A DNA stretch of 64,000 nt, taken from NCBI RefSeq assembly GCF_024127895.1, contig NZ_JAMYBK010000004.1, forward strand, positions 248,001 to 312,000. The letters run 5' to 3'. This stretch comes from Pseudomonas guariconensis (GTDB taxonomy: Bacteria; Pseudomonadota; Gammaproteobacteria; Pseudomonadales; Pseudomonadaceae). The position numbers and the translations under genes were made by a program. Numbering within the stretch: position 1 is the stretch's first letter; every line of letters begins with the position of its first letter. The notes under the pieces are model-generated. The model was not told where the DNA came from and did no database searches. It saw nothing but the letters and a program-made list of their open reading frames with translations. This document shows positions 46,255 through 54,356 of this stretch, in pieces.

Positions 46255-47577
46255 ATGTCCCTTGTACTTCAAATGCGTAACGAGCGCGCCGGCCTGGTCG
46301 CCCAGGTACAGGCCCTGGCCAAGATCGAGGCTGAAGGCGGTAGCTTGAGTGTCGAGCAACTGCAGCAGTTCACCAGCCTGGAAACGCAGATCAACGACCT
46401 GACGGCCAAGATCAAGCGAGCAGAATCGGCCGAGCAGTTGGCTGCTGCCAGCGCGGTACCGGTCAACGAGTCGGCTCAGGGTGCGACCAGCCCACCACAA
46501 GGCCGCATTTCCGGCCCGTTCAGCGAAAAAGCCAAGCCTGGTACCGGCATGGCGCAGATGGCGCGTTTGTTGGCGTCTGCCCATGGCAACCAGCAGACGG
46601 CCGCTCAGATGGCGAAGGACGGTGGTTTCCCCGCTGATGTCCACATGGCGTTGAGCGTCGTAACCCCAGGTGCGGGCGGTGTGCTGGTGCCGCAGAACTT
46701 CGCGACCGAAGTCATCGAGTCGCTTCGCCCGGTGTCCATCGTTCGCAAAATGGGTGTCACCAGCCTGCCGCTGAACAACGGCAACCTGACCCAGCCGCGT
46801 ATCACCGGCAACACCGTGGTGACGTACATCGGTAGCGATACCGATATCCCGATCACCGGCATGACGTTCGCTGACACCAAGCTGTCGGCGAAGAAGGCTG
46901 CCGCCATCGTGCCGATTTCCAACGACCTGTTGGCCATGAGCGGGGTGAACCCACGCGTCGATGGCCTGGTGCTCAATGACCTGACTGTGAGCATGGGCCT
47001 GTCGGAAGATCTGCACTTCATCCGGGCTGATGGCTCTGGCTCGCTGCCCAAAGGTATGCGGCACTGGGCGCTGCCTTTCAACGTCCTGACGGCGCCTGTG
47101 GTCGATGGCCTGACGCTGGAAAAGATCGACCTGTTCCTGGGCGGCATGATGCTGCGCCTGGAAACGGCGAACGTGATGATGAAGTCGTGCGGCTGGTTGA
47201 TGGCGCCACGTGTGCTGCGTTGGTTGCAGGCGCTGCGTGACGGTAATGGCAATAAGGCGTACCCCGAAATCGATCAGGGCATGCTCAAGGGCTACCCGGT
47301 GGGCCTCAGTAACCAGATCCCGGTGAACCTCGGCGTCGATGGCGACGAAACCGAGATCTACTTCGTCAACTTCGCCGACTGCATGATCGGTGAAGACATG
47401 GACCTCACCCTGAGCTTCAGCAACGAGGCTTCCTACAAGGATGCTCAGGGCGAGGTGATCAGTGCCTTCCAGCGTGACCAGACCCTGCTGCGCGTGATCG
47501 CGAAGCATGACTTCGGCCCGCGTCACGTCGAAAGCATCGTGGTAGCGGTCGCCGTGAAGTGGGGCGCAGGCATGTAA
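46255..47577 (+). CDS. Major capsid protein (HK97 fold)
   Basis: A 440-residue precursor. The first 100 residues are helical (MRNERAGLVAQVQALAKIEA onward) and correspond to the delta/scaffolding domain removed by the protease. The mature part starts near residue 125 and contains GAGGVLVPQNFATEVIESLR and the HK97 family pattern through IYFVNFADCMIGEDMDL. The start at 46255 has AGGAGG upstream. The gene sits between two hairpins, one terminator-like upstream and one very stable stem after its stop, as might suit a highly expressed product. Confidence 0.93.
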   Translation: MSLVLQMRNERAGLVAQVQALAKIEAEGGSLSVEQLQQFTSLETQINDLTAKIKRAESAEQLAAASAVPVNESAQGATSPPQGRISGPFSEKAKPGTGMAQMARLLASAHGNQQTAAQMAKDGGFPADVHMALSVVTPGAGGVLVPQNFATEVIESLRPVSIVRKMGVTSLPLNNGNLTQPRITGNTVVTYIGSDTDIPITGMTFADTKLSAKKAAAIVPISNDLLAMSGVNPRVDGLVLNDLTVSMGLSEDLHFIRADGSGSLPKGMRHWALPFNVLTAPVVDGLTLEKIDLFLGGMMLRLETANVMMKSCGWLMAPRVLRWLQALRDGNGNKAYPEIDQGMLKGYPVGLSNQIPVNLGVDGDETEIYFVNFADCMIGEDMDLTLSFSNEASYKDAQGEVISAFQRDQTLLRVIAKHDFGPRHVESIVVAVAVKWGAGM

Positions 47578-47581
47578 TCCC

Positions 47582-47604
47582 CGGCCCCGGATGGTCCGGG
47601 GCCG
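47582..47604 (+). other. Stable hairpin after the capsid gene
   Basis: CGGCCCCGGA-TGG-TCCGGGGCCG, a perfect 10-bp stem with a three-base loop, five bases after the capsid stop codon and with no T run. It may protect the capsid mRNA end or cause partial termination. Confidence 0.6.
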
Positions 47605-47622
47605 CTCAACTGGATGGACGTT

Positions 47623-47892
47623 ATGGCAAAGGTAATTGTTGTGTTCACTGGCTCTTGGCGTGGCTATGGCAAGGGCGAAGTGGCGGGTTTCGAGGAAGAC
47701 GTGGCGCAGTCGTTGATCGATGGTGGTCGCGCTGAGCTGTACGAAGGCAAGAAAGCTGGCAAGTCCGGTGGTGGTAAGGGCAAGGCGGCCCCGGCGGCGA
47801 AAGGGCCCGCCCAGTCCGGCCCATCGACGGAGCCGCCACCGGATTCGGGTCCGAACAACACCGATCCGAATGACGACGAAGAAAAACCCTGA
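47623..47892 (+). CDS. Small phage protein with disordered tail
   Basis: An 89-residue protein (MAKVIVVFTGSWRGYGKGEV) with a short structured N-terminus of about 45 residues and a Gly/Lys/Pro-rich, probably disordered C-terminus ending DPNDDEEKP. An in-frame ATG at 47614 adds three residues. Proteins of this size are common between capsid and connector genes; some act in head completion or decoration. Its function is not known. Confidence 0.6.
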   Translation: MAKVIVVFTGSWRGYGKGEVAGFEEDVAQSLIDGGRAELYEGKKAGKSGGGKGKAAPAAKGPAQSGPSTEPPPDSGPNNTDPNDDEEKP

Positions 47893-48443
47893 TGGCTCGC
47901 CGCATCGCCTACACGGGGGCGCCCGTGCTGACGTTGGAGCAGGTGGCCTTTCAATGCCGGGCTGAACCAGAAGACCTGCAGCCTGAGCTGATCGACCAGA
48001 TCATCATCCCTGGGGTGACCGCCCAGGGCGAATCGAGGACGGGGGCGGCGATTCGTGAGGCGATCTACGAGGAGGACTGGCCGGCGGCGTATCCGTCGGG
48101 CCATTCGCTGGACGTTGGCCAGGTGGTTGCCGTCGAGTCCGTGGTGGTGCTGGGAGACGCCGGGCAGGTGATGCCCTACGAAGGGCAAGTGGTGCTTCAC
48201 CTGGGGGGCAAGGAGAGTTACCTGGAGTTCCCGGCAGGCCGTCCCGAGGGGCGTTTGCGGATCCGTTACCGCGCCGGTACGGACCTGGAGGCGCACCCGG
48301 GTGTACTCAGCTGGTTGCTGATGGCCGCTGAAACGGCTTTCACCCATCGGGGTGTCATGGTGGTGGGGCAGTCCTTGTCACCGCTTCCTGGCACCTACCT
48401 CGATCATCTGCTGGCGGACATCACCGTTCCGCCGAGGTTCTAG
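47892..48443 (+). CDS. Head-tail connector (gp6-like)
   Basis: A 183-residue protein placed directly after the capsid region. The pattern GAPVLTLEQVAFQCRAEPED, IDQIIIPGVTAQGESRTGAA and YPSGHSLDVGQVVAVESVVV fits the phage gp6-like head-tail connector family, which forms the ring under the portal. Its start overlaps the preceding stop (TGATGG junction). Confidence 0.75.
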   Translation: MARRIAYTGAPVLTLEQVAFQCRAEPEDLQPELIDQIIIPGVTAQGESRTGAAIREAIYEEDWPAAYPSGHSLDVGQVVAVESVVVLGDAGQVMPYEGQVVLHLGGKESYLEFPAGRPEGRLRIRYRAGTDLEAHPGVLSWLLMAAETAFTHRGVMVVGQSLSPLPGTYLDHLLADITVPPRF

Positions 48444-48445
48444 CC

Positions 48446-48826
48446 ATGATCCTTAAAGAGCCTGCCTCGGGGGAGCTAAACCGCCGCGTTCGACTGCGGC
48501 TTCGGCGCGACCTTCCCCAGGGCGACGGTGTTGGTCTCGATTCCGAATACGAAGGTGAATTCGACTGCTGGGCCAAGATCCAGCCTGTCGGCAGTGCTGT
48601 TTACAGCGGCTCTGTGCAGTCCGGTGCAGTGTTCACGCACCGTGTAACGCTGCGTTTCCGTCCGGGCATCACCGAGTCCCACGAAGTGGTCGAGAAGTAC
48701 CGGGGCAACGAGATTGTCTATCGCGTGCGCCGGTCCAGTGATCTGAGTAACCGCCGATTTCTGGTGCTGGAGGTCGAGGAACTGGGCCTGGCCGCTGAGC
48801 AGGGTGGAGGGATCTATGGCTACTAG
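48446..48826 (+). CDS. Head closure / head-tail adaptor (SPP1 gp16-like)
   Basis: A 126-residue beta-rich protein with ELNRRVRLRLRRDLPQGDGV, FDCWAKIQPVGS, HRVTLRFRPGITESHEVVEK and RFLVLEVEELG, the usual sequence of the phage head-tail joining family (head stopper). It overlaps the next gene by 11 bases. Confidence 0.82.
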   Translation: MILKEPASGELNRRVRLRLRRDLPQGDGVGLDSEYEGEFDCWAKIQPVGSAVYSGSVQSGAVFTHRVTLRFRPGITESHEVVEKYRGNEIVYRVRRSSDLSNRRFLVLEVEELGLAAEQGGGIYGY

Positions 48827-49322
48827 CTTGAGCGTGCAGCCGTACCTGCATATTGATGGCTTCGATGACCTACCCAAGGACTTCTTCGACAAGCGCAAGG
48901 TGCGTGCGGGTATGCGCAAGGCGGGCCGCCTGGTGGCAGCCCGTGCGCAGTTAGCGATTGCGCTGTCCCGGGGAGCGAGCGACTACCCGGTAAACCGTAC
49001 GGGAGAACTGGTGCATTCCATTCGGGTCAAGCTATCCCGGTCGGGATTCTTGGTGCGTATCGCGCCGCAGAAGACCAGTGGAATGAAGGAGTACTACCCC
49101 GCCTATCTGAACTACGGGGTGAAGCGAGGTGCCCGGGTCCGCGGCCTTGGTCCGGGGAAGCGTCGCCGGCGCGGCGCCCGGGCGAAGCTGATTGCCCTGC
49201 GTGCCTCTGGCGGGTGGCGGATCACGCCGCGAGCCAACTACATGGCCGATGCGCTCGAGGACAGCCGAGCGGATGTGCAGCGGATCCTGAAGGCGGCCTT
49301 CGCTCGGGCACTGGGAGGTTGA
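48816..49322 (+). CDS. HK97 gp10-like tail-joining protein
   Basis: A 168-residue protein of the HK97-gp10 / tail-completion family: DDLPKDFFDKRKVRAGMRKA, AGRLVAARAQLAIALSRGAS, RTGELVHSIRVKLSRSGFLV and YPAYLNYGVKRGARVRG. It is strongly basic (RRRRGARAK). ATG at 48816 has GGAGGG upstream; a GTG at 48804 adds four residues. Confidence 0.82.
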   Translation: MATSLSVQPYLHIDGFDDLPKDFFDKRKVRAGMRKAGRLVAARAQLAIALSRGASDYPVNRTGELVHSIRVKLSRSGFLVRIAPQKTSGMKEYYPAYLNYGVKRGARVRGLGPGKRRRRGARAKLIALRASGGWRITPRANYMADALEDSRADVQRILKAAFARALGG

Positions 49323-49325
49323 GCT

Positions 49326-49916
49326 ATGCGATTGTCCCCCTTGATTGAACACTTGAAACGCCACTGCCCTTCGCTGGGCGGTCGGGTTGCCGGCGGCATC
49401 GACATGGATGCCGTGATGGCATCGGCCAAGATGGTCACGCCGGCGTGCTATGTGATCTGCACTGGTGACGAAGCGGGTGAAAACCTCGCTCAGAACAAAG
49501 CGCGGCAGACGCTTGTCGACCAGTTCGACGTGGTGTTGGTCCTGCAGACCCGCGATGAACGTGGGCAGCAGGCGGTGGACGTGCTGCATGACCTGCGTGC
49601 TGAGCTGTTCCGGGCCCTGGTCGGCCTGGAGTCGGATGATCACGAACCGATCACCTATGTCGGCGGCAGCTTGATGGTGATCGACCGGGCGAAAGTGGTG
49701 TACCGCTATGGCTTCGAAGCGGAAAGCCAGATCGGCCGCAGCAGGGCGGGTGACCCCGCCGAAACCTGGCAAGAGTACAAGTTGGACGGCCTGCCGCCGC
49801 TACGGGGCATCGACTTCAACTTTGACAGCCTGGACCCGAAAGACCCCAACCACACAGCGCCTGGCCCTGATGGCCGGGTAGAAGTGCGTTTTTCCACCGA
49901 ACTTTCGCAAGAGTGA
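49326..49916 (+). CDS. Tail terminator, Mu gp37-like
   Basis: A 196-residue protein: MRLSPLIEHLKRHCPSLGGR, ASAKMVTPACYVICTGDEAG, DQFDVVLVLQTRDERGQQAV and DVLHDLRAELFRALVG follow the Gp37/tail-terminator pattern of Mu-like tails. From here on the tail genes follow Mu order, so this is where the HK97-type head module joins the Mu-type tail module. Confidence 0.75.
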   Translation: MRLSPLIEHLKRHCPSLGGRVAGGIDMDAVMASAKMVTPACYVICTGDEAGENLAQNKARQTLVDQFDVVLVLQTRDERGQQAVDVLHDLRAELFRALVGLESDDHEPITYVGGSLMVIDRAKVVYRYGFEAESQIGRSRAGDPAETWQEYKLDGLPPLRGIDFNFDSLDPKDPNHTAPGPDGRVEVRFSTELSQE

Positions 49917-49922
49917 CCCCTC

Positions 49923-50132
49923 ATGACTCGAATCACCGTTTACCCGGTCGAGGGCCGCACCGTGCCCGACCCGGAGCTAGGCGGCACGCTGGGCCCCGAC
50001 GGGCGTGCTGTGCCCCGAGACGCGTACTGGTTGCGCCGCCTGCGTGACGGCGACGTGACCGACCGGAAACCCGCCGAGCCGAGCAAGGCCAAGGCGAAAA
50101 CGAAAACCACTGACACTGGGAGTGCTGAGTAA
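49923..50132 (+). CDS. DUF2635 protein (Mu gp38-like)
   Basis: A 69-residue protein: a compact N-terminus (TRITVYPVEGRTVPDPELGG, VPRDAYWLRRLRDGDV) typical of DUF2635 and a Lys/Thr-rich tail. In Mu-type phages a gene of this kind always precedes the sheath gene. Its stop and the sheath ATG overlap by one base. Confidence 0.85.
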   Translation: MTRITVYPVEGRTVPDPELGGTLGPDGRAVPRDAYWLRRLRDGDVTDRKPAEPSKAKAKTKTTDTGSAE

Positions 50133-51616
50133 TGGCCGTCAGTTTCAATAGCATCCCCAGCGACATCAGGGTGCCGCTGTTCTATGCCGAGGTCGACAAC
50201 AGCCAGGCCAACAGCGCCGTCGGCAGCTTGCAGCGCCTGATCGTTGGCCAGGTCAACGATGATGCCGAGGCCGATGAAATCGGCAAGCTGACCCTGGTGT
50301 CGAGCCTGAGCTTGGCTAAGAGCATCGGCGGCGTGGGCTCGATGCTCGCCGAGATGTACGACACTTGGCGGCGCAGCGATCCGATGGGCGAGGTCTGGTG
50401 TCTGCCGATCAAGGCTACCGGGACCCAGGCCAGCGGCAAGCTGACCATCGCCGGCGCGGCGACGGCAGGCGGGCAGCTCAACCTGTACGTGGCCGGCCAA
50501 CGCGTGCGCGCCACGGTGGCCAGCGGCGCCACGGCAGCCGAAGCGGCGACCGCCCTGGCGGCGGCCATCAATGCCGCCGGCTTGTCTGTGGCGGCGATCA
50601 CAGAGGCTGGAGAGGTCACGCTGACCTGTCGCTGGTCGGGCCTGAGCGGCAACGACATCCAGCTGGAGCTGAACCGCCAGGGGCGCAATGGTGGCGAATT
50701 CACCCCGGCCGGGCTGACGGTGACTGTCACGCCGATGGCCGGTGGGATGGGTACGCCAGACGTGGCGCAAGCCCTGGCGGCGCTAGGCGATGAGCCGTTC
50801 GAGTTCATCTGTGCGCCTTGGGCCGATGCCGCATCGCTGGATGCCTGGCAAGCCTTCATGGATGACAGCAGCGGTCGCTGGAGCTGGGCGCGGCAGTTGT
50901 ACGGTCATGTGTACTCGGCCAAGCGCGGCACCCTGGGTGAGCTGGTGGCGTTGGGCGATTCGCGCAACGATCCCCACGTCACGGTGTATGGCTTCGAGAG
51001 GGCCTGCCCGGATCCGGTGTGGCGTCAAGCTGCTGCTTATGCGGCGCGCACCGCTGTGTTCATTTCGGCGGACCCGGCGCGGCCTACGCAAACCGGCGAG
51101 CTGACTGGTATCACGCCGGCGCCGGCTGGCGAGCGCTTCATTCTGACCGAGCGGCAGTCGTTGTTGAGCCATGGTATCGCCACGGCCTACTCCACCGGTG
51201 GCGTTCAGCGCATCGAGCGGGGCATCACGACCTATCGAGAAAACGCCTTGGGGCAGCCCGACAACTCCTTCCTGGACAGCGAAACGCTGCACCAGTCGGC
51301 GTATGTCATCAACAACCTTAAGACGCGGGTCACCAGCAAATACGGCCGTCATAAGCTGGCCAACGACGGTACCCGATTCGGCGCCGGCCAGGCCATCGCC
51401 ACGCCGAAGGTCATCCGTGCCGAACTGATTGCCGGCTATCAGGCGCTGGAGCTGCTGGGCATTGTCGAGAACGCCGATGCCTTCGCCCAGTACCTGGTGG
51501 TGGAGCGCTCGAGCACTGATCCGAACCGACTGGACGTGCTGTATCCGCCGGACCTGGTGAACCAGCTGCGTGTGTTCGCGCTGCAGTACCAGTTCCGTCT
51601 GCAGTACCCGGTGTAA
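50132..51616 (+). CDS. Contractile tail sheath (Mu gpL-like)
   Basis: A 494-residue sheath protein; it shows that the phage has a contractile (myovirus) tail. SFNSIPSDIRVPLFYAEVDN is the conserved Mu-type N-terminus. TGELTGITPAPAGERFILTE and RIERGITTYRENALGQPDNS lie in the conserved C-terminal core and are followed by LDSETLHQSAYVINNLKTRV. A terminator hairpin follows its stop codon. Confidence 0.95.
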   Translation: MAVSFNSIPSDIRVPLFYAEVDNSQANSAVGSLQRLIVGQVNDDAEADEIGKLTLVSSLSLAKSIGGVGSMLAEMYDTWRRSDPMGEVWCLPIKATGTQASGKLTIAGAATAGGQLNLYVAGQRVRATVASGATAAEAATALAAAINAAGLSVAAITEAGEVTLTCRWSGLSGNDIQLELNRQGRNGGEFTPAGLTVTVTPMAGGMGTPDVAQALAALGDEPFEFICAPWADAASLDAWQAFMDDSSGRWSWARQLYGHVYSAKRGTLGELVALGDSRNDPHVTVYGFERACPDPVWRQAAAYAARTAVFISADPARPTQTGELTGITPAPAGERFILTERQSLLSHGIATAYSTGGVQRIERGITTYRENALGQPDNSFLDSETLHQSAYVINNLKTRVTSKYGRHKLANDGTRFGAGQAIATPKVIRAELIAGYQALELLGIVENADAFAQYLVVERSSTDPNRLDVLYPPDLVNQLRVFALQYQFRLQYPV

Positions 51617-51633
51617 CCAATCGATCCACCAGA

Positions 51634-51656
51634 GCCCGCCTAGTGCGGGCTTTTTT
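51634..51656 (+). terminator. Terminator-like hairpin between sheath and tube genes
   Basis: GCCCGC-CTAGT-GCGGGC followed by six T residues, 14 bases before the tube gene start. Confidence 0.8.
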
Positions 51657-51669
51657 GTAGGAGACGCCC

Positions 51670-52017
51670 ATGGGCAAGAAAGTCGCGGGTACCGTCTATA
51701 TCAAGGCAGACGGTACCCAGTTCACCGTGACTGGCGGGGCCGAGGCGCCGCTCAGTGACAAAAAACGCGAATCGGTCGCGCCAGGCTATTTCAAGGAAGA
51801 AGACCTGGTGCCTTATGTCGCAGTGACCGTAGTCGATGATCCCGACTTGCCGATCGCACAAATCATGGCCGCGACTGATGCGACCGTGACTGTCGACTTT
51901 GGCAATGGTCGCACCTACGTGCTGTCCGGTGGTTACGTCGTGGATGAGCCCGCCGCCAAGGGCGACGACGGCACCATCGATCTCAAGTGGGAAGGCACCA
52001 AGGGGGTATGGCAATGA
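51670..52017 (+). CDS. Tail tube protein (Mu gp40-like)
   Basis: A 115-residue protein that stacks in rings to form the inner tail tube. The pattern AGTVYIKADGTQFTVTGGAE, SVAPGYFKEEDLVPYVAVTV and GRTYVLSGGYVVDEPAAKGD fits the Mu-type tube family. It overlaps the chaperone gene by four bases. Confidence 0.9.
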   Translation: MGKKVAGTVYIKADGTQFTVTGGAEAPLSDKKRESVAPGYFKEEDLVPYVAVTVVDDPDLPIAQIMAATDATVTVDFGNGRTYVLSGGYVVDEPAAKGDDGTIDLKWEGTKGVWQ

Positions 52018-52310
52018 AAGAAGTCGTCAAGCTGTCGGTACCGATCCAGGCACACGGCGAAGAGGTCGCTGAACTGGAGGTACGACGCCCGACAGTTCAG
52101 GAGGTGCGCAACATCAAGGCGCTGCCTTACAAGATGGACAAGGACGAAGCGGTGACGCTCGACATGGATGTGGCGGCCAAGTACATCGCCGTGTGCGCAG
52201 CGATCCCGTCCTCCTCGGTTAATCAGTTGGACCTGTCGGACCTGAACAACCTGGCCTGGATTGTCGCCGGTTTTTTCTTGACGCCGGCGTCAGCGACGTT
52301 GACGGCTTGA
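52014..52310 (+). CDS. Tail assembly chaperone, short form (Mu gp41-like)
   Basis: A 98-residue protein (MKEVVKLSVPIQAHGEEVAE, VRRPTVQEVRNIKALPY) of the Mu gp41 type. It coats the tape measure during tail assembly and is made in excess over the frameshifted form. ATG at 52014 has GGGGG upstream; a start two codons earlier is also possible. Confidence 0.85.
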   Translation: MKEVVKLSVPIQAHGEEVAELEVRRPTVQEVRNIKALPYKMDKDEAVTLDMDVAAKYIAVCAAIPSSSVNQLDLSDLNNLAWIVAGFFLTPASATLTA

Positions 52311-52447
52311 TTGCAGCCGCATACGACCTGGCGTGGTTCTGGAGGTCCGATCCCGAGCAGGTAATGGGTCGGACTTTGGACGTCATTCTGGAAGCCACCA
52401 TGCACAGCCAGCGCATCGCGGAAACGCTGAGGGGGGAGGATGGCTGA
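52014..52447 (+). CDS. Tail assembly chaperone, long form by -1 frameshift
   Basis: The heptamer T-TTT-TTC (52271-52277) is in the correct register for -1 slippage. After it the -1 frame continues LDAGVSDVDGLIAAAYDLAW then FWRSDPEQVMGRTLDVILEA to a TGA at 52445-52447, adding 56 residues (144 in total). GACG-CCGG-CGTC lies just downstream as a possible stimulator. A -1 frameshift at this gene pair is known for Mu and many other tailed phages. Confidence 0.82.
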
Positions 52448-54356
52448 CAAGTTTCAGCTCAAGGCGCTGATCACCGGTGTCGATAAGCTGTCACCGACGC
52501 TACGTGGGGTACGCAAGAACATTGCGACCTTCCGCAAGAGCCTGGAAAGCACTGGCCTCGGCAAGATCGGCTGGAGCGACATTGTCACCGGCGGGGCCAT
52601 GGCGGCTCCCTTCATTGCCGGCGCTCGGGCGGCCATCGACTTCGAGTCGCAGATGGCCGACGTGCGCAAGGTGGTGGACTTCGACACGCCACAGCAGTTC
52701 AAGGAGATGGGTGACGACATCGGGCGCCTGTCCGAACGGCTGCCGATGGCGGCGACGGATATCGCCAAGATCGTTGCGGCCGGTGGCCAGTCGGGTATTG
52801 CCAAGGATGAGCTGCTGGGCTTTGCCGAGGCTGCAGTGAAAATGGGTATTGCCTTTGACCAGACAGCCGACGAAAGCGGCGAAATGATGGCCAAGTGGCG
52901 TACGGCGTTCCGTATGAGCCAAGATGAAGTGGTCGGCCTGGCCGACCGCATCAACTACCTGGGCAACACGGGCCCGGCCAACACCAAGCAGATTTCCGGC
53001 ATCGTGACCGAGGTCGGTGCCTTGGGCGAGGTCGCCGGTCTGTCTTCGGCGCAGATTGCGGCTATCGGCGCGACCATGGCCGGTGTGGGCGTCAAGCAGG
53101 ATGTGGCGGCCACTGGCATCAAGAACTTCATGCTGGCCCTGACCAAGGGCACAGCGGCCACCAAGGCCCAGGCGCAGGCCTACAAGTCGCTGCGCCTGGA
53201 TGCCAAGACGGTCGCCGAAAACATGCAGAAAGACGCCCAGGGCACGACCCTGGATCTGCTCAAGCGTATCGCCCAGGTCGATGCGGCGAAGCGGCCGGCG
53301 CTGTTGGCCGAGCTGTTCGGTACCGAGTCCATTGGGGCCATCACGCCGCTGTTGACCAATCTGGAGTTGCTGCGCAGCAACCTGGACAAGGTCAGTGATA
53401 GTCGTAAGTTTGCCGGCTCCATGGAACAGGAATACGCCGCTCGGGCGGCCACCACGGCCAACAACCTGCAGCTATTGCGTAACGGAGTCGACAGCGTGGG
53501 CCGTGCCATCGGCAATGCCCTGCTGCCAGGCATCAACGCGGTGCTCGATCAGCTGCGTCCTTGGATCTCCCAGGTGGCGCAGATGATCAGCGACAACCCG
53601 CACCTGGTACGCGGCATCGTCATCGCCGGGGCGGCCTTTACCGCCCTGCGCGCAGCGGTGTTTGCCGCGACGGTGGCGACCCGGGTACTGGGTGTGGCCT
53701 TCGCGGCAACCCCGGTGGGCCTGATCGCCGTCGGCATCGCTGCTGCGGTCGGCCTTATCGTCGCCAACTGGGAGAGGGTCGGGCCGTTCTTCAGTGCTCT
53801 GTGGGAACTGATCAAGGCCTATAGCACGCCTTTCATGGAGTTCATGAAGAGCCTGTTCGCCTGGAACCCATTGGTGCAGATCGTCAAGAACTGGGAGCCC
53901 ATCGTCGGCTGGTTCAAGAACCTGTGGGAGCGGGTCAGCCCTTACCTGCAACCGATCCTCAAGCTGTTCGGCGGTGAGGAGGGCGAAGGCCTGACCGGGC
54001 GCGTGCAGCGCATGGCAGAGGAACAGCGGCAGCGTAACGCCGGCGCCGGTGGCGGTAGCGGTGAACTGGTGCTGGCCGGGGCCGGCACGGCGGCGCGGAA
54101 CCGGCAAGAGCTCAACGCGAGGCAGTTCGGCATCAACCCGGGCACGCTGTTGCAGGCGCCGGGGCAGTTGCCGGAGCCGGGGGCCTTGCTGCGCCAGTCG
54201 GCGGTGGCCAGCAAGGCCCAGCTAGAGGGCGAGATGCGTTTCACCTTCGACAACCCGCCGCCGGGCCTGCGGGTGGAGTCGACGAAGAGCAGCCAGCCCG
54301 GCGTCACGATGACGCCGAAGGTTGGTCGCAGGACAATGGGAGGTACCAATGAGTGA
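52440..54356 (+). CDS. Tape measure protein
   Basis: A 638-residue helical protein that sets tail length. The N-terminal TP901-type core is visible (IDFESQMADVRKVVDFDTPQ, MAATDIAKIVAAGGQSGIAK, GNTGPANTKQISGIVTEVGA). Hydrophobic segments near residues 395-445 probably help DNA cross the membrane. With about 1.5 Angstrom per residue, the length suggests a tail near 95 nm, on the short side. It overlaps the frameshifted chaperone end by eight bases. Confidence 0.92.
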   Translation: MADKFQLKALITGVDKLSPTLRGVRKNIATFRKSLESTGLGKIGWSDIVTGGAMAAPFIAGARAAIDFESQMADVRKVVDFDTPQQFKEMGDDIGRLSERLPMAATDIAKIVAAGGQSGIAKDELLGFAEAAVKMGIAFDQTADESGEMMAKWRTAFRMSQDEVVGLADRINYLGNTGPANTKQISGIVTEVGALGEVAGLSSAQIAAIGATMAGVGVKQDVAATGIKNFMLALTKGTAATKAQAQAYKSLRLDAKTVAENMQKDAQGTTLDLLKRIAQVDAAKRPALLAELFGTESIGAITPLLTNLELLRSNLDKVSDSRKFAGSMEQEYAARAATTANNLQLLRNGVDSVGRAIGNALLPGINAVLDQLRPWISQVAQMISDNPHLVRGIVIAGAAFTALRAAVFAATVATRVLGVAFAATPVGLIAVGIAAAVGLIVANWERVGPFFSALWELIKAYSTPFMEFMKSLFAWNPLVQIVKNWEPIVGWFKNLWERVSPYLQPILKLFGGEEGEGLTGRVQRMAEEQRQRNAGAGGGSGELVLAGAGTAARNRQELNARQFGINPGTLLQAPGQLPEPGALLRQSAVASKAQLEGEMRFTFDNPPPGLRVESTKSSQPGVTMTPKVGRRTMGGTNE

